This document shows positions 57,473-64,000 of a DNA stretch of 64,000 nucleotides, piece by piece (the stretch's first letter is position 1; the number at the start of each line of letters is the position of its first letter). The notes beneath the pieces were generated by a model, which was not told where the DNA came from, did not search any database, and saw only the letters and a program-made list of their open reading frames with translations. The DNA comes from Cryptomeria japonica (taxonomy: Eukaryota > Streptophyta > Pinopsida > Cupressales > Cupressaceae), in assembly GCF_030272615.1 (NCBI RefSeq), contig NC_081412.1:99447796-99511795 (forward strand), in the 5' to 3' direction. The translations under genes were made by a program, and so were the position numbers.

Positions 57473-59408
57473 ATTCACTACAAATTGGGTCATAGATATA
57501 ATGGTAGAGTTTATGTTGACTTTTCTTGTCCTAGAAGACAACCCTATTTTTTGAGAGCATTATGATTGTGTATTTGTATTGGATCACATTGTGTGTGAGA
57601 GTTTGAGAGCTATTGAGTTGCCTCCAAATATTTGGTTGGTGATACTCATGAAAATATTTCTTTGCAAGTATATTGTAATCATGTTGATTTCAAAATAATA
57701 TATTTGACACATTTTGGAATGTGGTATTTTTCTCCCGAAAGGGTTTTTCCCCACACAAATCATTGTGTTGTGATATGAATGATGTTCATTTTTATTTATG
57801 TTTAATTTTTGTAACTATTGTAGTTATGTGAAAAGTTTTTGCATAACCCTCCTCTTAAAATTAGTGTAGGAAGTTGTTTTGCGATCTTAGCTTCCTTACA
57901 CGTGGTATTTAGACTTCAATCGCCTTTGGTTTTAGTTGTGGGTTTAGATTTTTTAACTAATCCAATTTTGAGTGGGAGCTTGTGCAGAAGATTTTTTTAT
58001 TTTTATTTTGTTGAAGGAATTTAAGATGGCAAGTTCATTAAGGAGAATAGAGGTAAAGAATTTTTTTGGTAACAATTTTGAGATATGAAAGCTAAAGATG
58101 GAGTGTTTATTAGTTGATTGAGATCTGTGGGATTTTATTGATGAGAATGCTTTAAGGCCCACATGCTAATTTGGCTACCAAATATGATTTTATGGATCAT
58201 AATTTTGTGAAGGGTCTAATTAGATTATGCCTAACAAACTCTATTTTAATCAATGCCCATGAAGAGAACTTTTCATAAAAGTTGTGTAAGAAACTCGGTG
58301 AGATATACCAAGCCAAATATTTATTGAACAATATTTTCTTGAGGAAGAAATTATGTTGCTTGAGAATGGAAGATGGTGGATGAATTGTAGACCATATGAA
58401 AATATTTAATATGTTGGTGGCTCAATTGATATTAGTTGGTATATTTTCACTATAAATTTGGGTTGCAGATCTAATGATAGAGTTTATGTTGACTTTTCTT
58501 GCCCTAGAAGACAACCCTATTTTGTGAGAGCATTGTATTATGATTGTGTATTTGTATTGGATCACATTGTGTGTGAGAGTCTAAGAGCTAATCTTTGGTT
58601 AGTGATACTCATGAAAATATTTCTTTGCAAGTATATTGTAATCATGCTGATTTCAAAATAATATATTTGACACATTTTGGAGTGGGGATTTTTTTCTCCC
58701 AAAAGGGGTTTCCCCCACTTAAACCATTGTGTTGTGATGTGAATCGTGTTCATGTTTATTTATGTTTAATTTTTGAAACTATTGCAGTTATATGAATTTT
58801 TTTTTGCATAATCCTTCTCTTAAAATTAGAGTAGGAAGTTGTTTGCTGACTGAGCTTCCTTACAAGTGGTATTTAGACCTCAATCACCTTTGGTTTCAGT
58901 TGTGGGTTAATTTTTTTTAAATAATCTAATTTTGAGTGGGAATTAGTGTGGAAGATTTTTTAAATTTTGTTGAAGGAATTTTAAGATAGCAAGTTCATCA
59001 AGGATAATAGAGGTAGAGATTTAGTTTGGTAACAATTTTGAGATATGAAAGTTGAAGATGGAGTATTTATCGGTTTATTGAGATTCGTGGGATGTTGTTG
59101 ATGAGAATGTTTCAAGGCCCACATATTCTAATTTGGCTACTCAATATGATATTATGGATCATAAATCTATGAAGGGTCTAATTAGATTGTGCCTAATTGA
59201 CACTATTTTAATCAATGTCCATAAAGAGAAAATTTCACAAAATCTATGGAAGAAACTTGGTGAGATATTGAACAAGATTTTCTTGAGGAAGAAATTACGT
59301 TCCTTGAGAATGAAATATGGTGGATGAATTGCAGATCATATTAAAATATTTAATATGTTGGTGGCTCAATTGACATTAGTTGGTATATTAATAGGCAAGG
59401 ATGAGAGA
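57473..59408 (+). mobile_element. Tandemly duplicated copia LTR-end/PBS/gag remnant
   Basis: Two units of about 970 bp (57473-58444 and 58445-59408) each contain an LTR 3' part, a primer-site-like TGGTATTTAGA (57903 and 58867) and a short broken gag. Gag features are NNFEI-K-KM (for example AACAATTTTGAGATATGAAAG), KLGEI, IFLRKKL and MLVAQL. Stops interrupt both gags (for example in FEI-stop-KLK). Unit 1 gag runs straight into unit 2 LTR, so the pair probably arose by unequal recombination of an already decayed copy. Confidence 0.75.
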
Positions 59409-62144
59409 TGTTACATCCCGTGAACACTCTGATATGCACAAACAAGAGTATATCATGACATAGTACCAACTCATCTTCTAAACCAAGAATCCAACATTCT
59501 CAATCCACATGAAGATAAGCATCCATCATAAAATGATGAATCCAACATCACTACCACAAGATTCAATTGAAACATGTAACCAAGCTATCCGGGGATCATG
59601 GTAATCATCCTCTGACTAAAGATCCTCCATGGCCCCAACACAATCAAACAACTCAGTACCATGAGATCACAAAGGGTAAAGTCAAATCAAAATCTACAAA
59701 CCAAGAATAATCATCCTCCATCAAACCACCAAGAACAAAACCAATACCACCAAACCATCATTGCAAGCAACTCCCACTAAAATGTGTAACCAGAATATTA
59801 TGACAATGATAAACCATTATGCTACAATTCCCATAATTAACTATCCAAGAACTATACACCATATATCATCTCATCTCAATTCACACATATACCAATGCAC
59901 AAATGACCACAAACAAGGCCAATTATTTGAATTTGCACCAACATTGAAACAATCTTGTGGAAATAGATAGTCCATACTTGAGTCATCCCACTATAATAAA
60001 TGGATTGTACATACCTAATTATTACATAAATTATAGATACAAATCCAATGAAAAATGTAAACTCAACATTACATTAATAACTCGTAAACTAATATAACCA
60101 AGAAGATAACCTATATATCTCAAGACTCAAACACCAGATCAACGAAAGATCCAATTTGTCAAAATAACCATAACCAAGCACCATAGTCTATAAAATAAAA
60201 CAAGAATCCAAGAAATAAGAACAACCTTCTAAAACTAAATCATATAACCACCACCAAATAACCACAAACTTGATTATGTTGTGCAACTATAAAAATGTAC
60301 TTGCATATCCATGACACCATAATCAACACCAACACTATACCTACACTCAATTATCACCCACACAAGACTCAAAGTCTCCAATCATGTCCATCGATGCCCT
60401 CAAAACCAAAGACAATCAATGTACTTGTCTCCATCAAAGCCCAAAATTTGAAAACACATGTAAACCTATATCAAGAAGAACCAAACAAATAATCAATTGT
60501 AGCATCATATAAATATAATGAAAACATGCACTCCCTCAAGTTTTGGCATCTTGACTTGTCTAGATGAAACAATAAATGCAACTTAAATCTCAACCACCTA
60601 CAAGTGATCAAACAAGTACCCAACTCTCTTTTATCATCAAATTGAAAATACAATAGCACATGCCCTCCTATGCCTATTAGAAATAAAAAATCTAATTTTG
60701 TATGAAAAAGATATGAGTGAGACCAATACTAATTGTAATATCAAAAATCGCACCTTATGCAATTCAATGCAACAAATGGTGCCTTCCTCCACATTATCGA
60801 AGGTTGTGTGCTGCCATCTTTGTCCTTTTGTCCATTAAGATCGCTTTGTCATCTTCAAATTGGAGTTTTACCAACTTTGTCGACATGTCACCTTTGGGAG
60901 TCTAGTGTGGCGCAGAGACGTCTGTGCAGCGTGCTAGCATTCCACAAATCTGATAGTTCATAGGTGGCCATATGAGCATTATGCCTATGCCTGGAATGAA
61001 TCGTAATGCCCTTGCATGTGCCCAGCGACGTTAGTTTTTCGTCCAAGGTCTATATCTCTCTCGTTTGAAGGCATTTTTGGGATCTTTTTAGCAATTTTGA
61101 ATCGATACTTCCAAGTTGGAGCTATTAGCGATATTCTTGAGCAACATTCATAGATTTTCCAACACTCTATAGTCCACCATCTGTGCAGTCTTTTGAACAA
61201 CTCAAAGTTCCATCCTCATGAATCATGCAAGGGGAGTTTACTCACCTTTATTCGGTTTATTTACATATTTTCATTTCTTCATTTTGAATCTATTATCATA
61301 TCTATATTGTCTTTATCATTTTATCTTTATCATTTTATCTTTCCCGTGGCTATTCTCTAGGTTGTTTGTAGTGGTGGAAACACCAAGATGGGGGTATGAC
61401 TTAGGTAGACTCCAAAATACAACCCCAACATTTTCCCTCCTTGTTTGTGTGTAGGCTTGCAGTGGTGAGAAAGATATTATCTTACGAGAGGCTTCAGTCT
61501 TGGACCAACTGTGAGTTTCTCTTATATCTCTTATCTCTTGTCTCTTATTTTATTTTGACATTTCGTATTTCATGATAACTAGCTTAGTTTTGTCGTTTTC
61601 TGCATTCACTTTATAATCTAGACGTTTATGTGACTTTGCGTACGACCCCTGTACCTCCTCTGTACAGGACGACAATGCATCGTGCTAGTGTCCCAGACCT
61701 ACACGCTTGTTCTTGGGATAGAGGCTTAGCAGATCCACTTGAGAGTCTCAGTTTACAATATATTAGTTTAATTTACCATTTTCATCCCCTGGCTCATCGT
61801 TAGCACCAGTATAAGTGAGGTATTGAAGGATCGGTTTGTCCTCTTGGGTGTATCATCCTTGAGCTGATAAATATCCTCCATTACATTATGGTGAATCTGA
61901 CGTGAATGAGTTTTACCTTTGCATCATTTAGATTACATATAATCTCGTTTATTTATTTTTTTAAAGAAAAGAATAAACAAAACATAGTGTAGCTTGCATC
62001 TTTAATTTTTGCATCTGAAACACCTCGTGTCCCTATAGTGTAGTCTCAGCGTCAGAAGAATCATCTATGAGATTTATGACATAGACAACAACAAGAGCCG
62101 TAGTCAGGAGGTCATCTAGATAGAGTTTTCATCCTCTACCTGAC
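59409..62144 (+). mobile_element. LTR and leader-like region upstream of a gypsy gag
   Basis: A possible LTR start TGTTACATCCCGTGAAC lies at 59409. The first 1.3 kb is strikingly CA-rich on the plus strand and has a TATA-like ACTATAAAAATG near 60286. A possible LTR end and primer site (TTTTCA, then CCCC, then TGGCTCATCG) lies near 61780-61800. No gene was recognised; short ORFs here do not resemble proteins. Continuity with the gag at 62145 suggests this is its 5' LTR and leader, but the boundaries are tentative. Confidence 0.4.
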
Positions 62145-64000
62145 ATGATATTTAATGATCAGCTTTCTGACCCAAATGATATCCCGTCTTCTCATCCTCT
62201 TAAGTCCATTTTTACAAGGGTTCCTTCTCCACCTGGTTCACAATCCAACTTTCAGAACAATTCTCTGAGAAATTTTACTCCATATTCCCCTCCTATTGTT
62301 GATCATGACTCTGCTCTTACTGTTGACTTCAAACAAATTGACATGCTAGAGAAGAACCTGAGAGACTTTGAGGATTTCCTAAATCAAGAGAATGTCCTCC
62401 CCCAAGATGGAAATGTTGTAAGCACTCTGAGAGATATGCTGATCTCAGATAGACGGGGCCTGTAGATATTGAGGATATTATCTATTATTGTCAAGAGCCA
62501 TGTGCCTTTAGCTGGTGCCTCTCCTTAGGATGGCCAGTCCAATACCTATGGTCCTCAACTTGGTGTTGGCATGCCTAGCTTGGAAATACACATGGTTGAT
62601 CCCGAACCAACCATCCCTAGTATCATTTCCTCATCTACTCCTTCAGGTTACACGAGCATGTCTAGTAGCTCGACCTCTGCCTCTGTTGCGGCTCATGTCT
62701 CTATGGTTAGCACTAGCACTACCTTTGTCGGTGGCAGTGGTTCTCTTGGAAGTGGTGGTGGAGGTGGTGGTAAATCTGACCCACCTCCATCTCCTCCACC
62801 TACAAACCCTATTTTGAATACCATCTTACAAAACATGGGACAGTTGCAGTTGCAACTCACAAACTTGGCCTCTGCTTCTAGTCAATCGCCTATGCCTACA
62901 TATTATAGGAAGAGTCCCCTTGATATAACTATCTTGAACACTATCCTTCCTATCATAGTTGAATCATTGAATTTCTATAGGTTCAATGGCAATGACCCTA
63001 ATGTGCACATTGAATCCTTTATGACCATGTGTAGTGACTACCATAGCTTGGACTTCATGTTGCTTAAACTATTCTCATGGTTCCTTAAGGGAGCCGTGTT
63101 AGAGTGGCATAGTTCCTTACCAGATCATTCCATCCATACCTTTGATTAGCTCATGGACCTTTTCCTTAAACGGTTTCAAGCAAACATTGGTAGTAGGGTC
63201 ACCATCACTGACCTTGTTCATTGCAAACATAAATCCAATGATAAGGTCACAAATTTTATCTCAAGGTATCAGTCAATCTCCACTAGGATCCCATTTTCCC
63301 TATTGGATAGCGATTTACAAAGGATGTTCATCAAAAATCTACAGTCGATATTGAGAGAGAATTTATCCCTTAATCGCTATCAAAATCTTTCTAAAATGTA
63401 TTCCGCACTTACGAACTACCAACACACCATGTTGTAGTTCAAAGATTCTACTTCGAACCCTCATGGTGAGTCCTTTGTAGACACATCCATAGAAGGGTCT
63501 AGGAAGAATAAGGTTGTAGCTAATGTTGTGATCATTCCTCCAATAACTGCTACACATGGATCACAAGAAAATAGCCTTTACTAAATTGAATAACTCTTAT
63601 TTGAGCACAATACAACAATTGTTAAAAGACAATATAATCACCCTTCATAAGGTTAGATCATTGTCTGATAGTGGACCCTATCCACATTGGTATGATGGAT
63701 CAATTTTTTTTCATTACCATCGTGTGCTTGGTCATGATACCGATTGATGTTATCATCTTCGACACATTGTCTAGGACCACATCTAAAGTGGTGCAATCAA
63801 AGTTGATGTGCAAAAACATAAGTCAAACAAGTCTGTTGACAAGATCAATAGTGACTTGCAGATCTATACTGATCCATTTCCCCCGCATTCAGTGAATTCC
63901 ATTTCTGCAACAAATCCTTCTTTGGATGATGGTCCATTTGTGAACATGGTCACCATCACTCCTATTTTCTCATCTCCCATCCAGAAGGGAAAGTTGTCAA
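62145..64000 (+). pseudogene. Ty3/gypsy gag, broken, continues beyond window
   Basis: It starts near MIFNDQLSDPNDIPSSHPLK (62145). A Ser/Gly-rich and Pro-rich linker (62640-62810) leads to a retrotransposon gag core: FYRFNGNDPNVHIESFMTM, FLKGAVLEWHSSLPDHSI, LFLKRFQANIG and VTNFISRYQSISTRIPFSLL (to about 63440). A degenerate knuckle-like PYPHWYDG...HYHRVLGHDTD follows (63700-63747), with the first Cys replaced by Phe. Stops lie at 62463, 63147 and 63436, and frameshifts near 62470 and 63500. Gag would form the capsid of a gypsy (TAT/Athila-like) element; pol would lie beyond 64000. This relic is inactive. Confidence 0.85.

Overview
This window looks like nuclear DNA from a large, repeat-rich plant genome, most likely a gymnosperm (conifer type). 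The evidence is one well-preserved plant spermidine synthase gene with nine exons and introns up to 3.6 kb, set among nested, decayed LTR retrotransposons, solo LTRs and plant L1-type LINE fragments. No bacterial, organellar, rRNA or CRISPR signature was seen, and I recognised no tRNA gene. The species call is inference.

Layout. 1-4103 is an LTR-like piece of a probable Ty3/gypsy element, followed by a copia-LTR-like scrap to about 4450. 4450-10380 is AT-rich DNA without a gene; it holds a fold-back element (about 6225-6563), an inverted LTR fragment (8005-8396) and a 1.3 kb dispersed repeat whose second copy lies at 18231-19752. 10383-18229 is a plus-strand, pol-less LTR element encoding a Pro/Ser/Tyr-rich protein with a G-patch; a solo LTR interrupts it at 10907-12406. 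21706-33237 is the spermidine synthase gene, preceded by a TATA/telo-box promoter candidate. 33238-37490 holds no gene but has a 249-bp tandem duplication. 37497-39083 is a minus-strand LINE ORF1 relic. 39654-56372 is a second, minus-strand copy of the G-patch element with both LTRs. It is split by a Ty1/copia element (43650-49719), which itself carries a solo LTR (47141-48381), and its 5' LTR is split by a truncated LINE (54629-56297). 56373-56870 is the leader of a related element in the opposite orientation. 57473-59408 is a tandemly duplicated copia LTR/PBS/gag remnant. 59409-64000 is LTR/leader-like DNA and a broken gypsy gag running off the window.

The only apparently functional host gene is spermidine synthase (putrescine + decarboxylated SAM to spermidine). 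The main candidate for something undescribed is the G-patch LTR family. Two independent copies share an acidic N-terminal domain, decapeptide repeats close to YLNPPSSTPS, a basic domain and about 2.4 kb of conserved non-coding 3' sequence. The G-patch is seen in one copy only, because a deletion removed that segment from the other. Neither copy shows recognisable RT, RNase H or integrase. The minus copy also has a 2.4 kb leader studded with copies of a GCGGGTTYGC-like motif. All copies seen are broken, so this is a relic family whose active form must be sought elsewhere in the genome.
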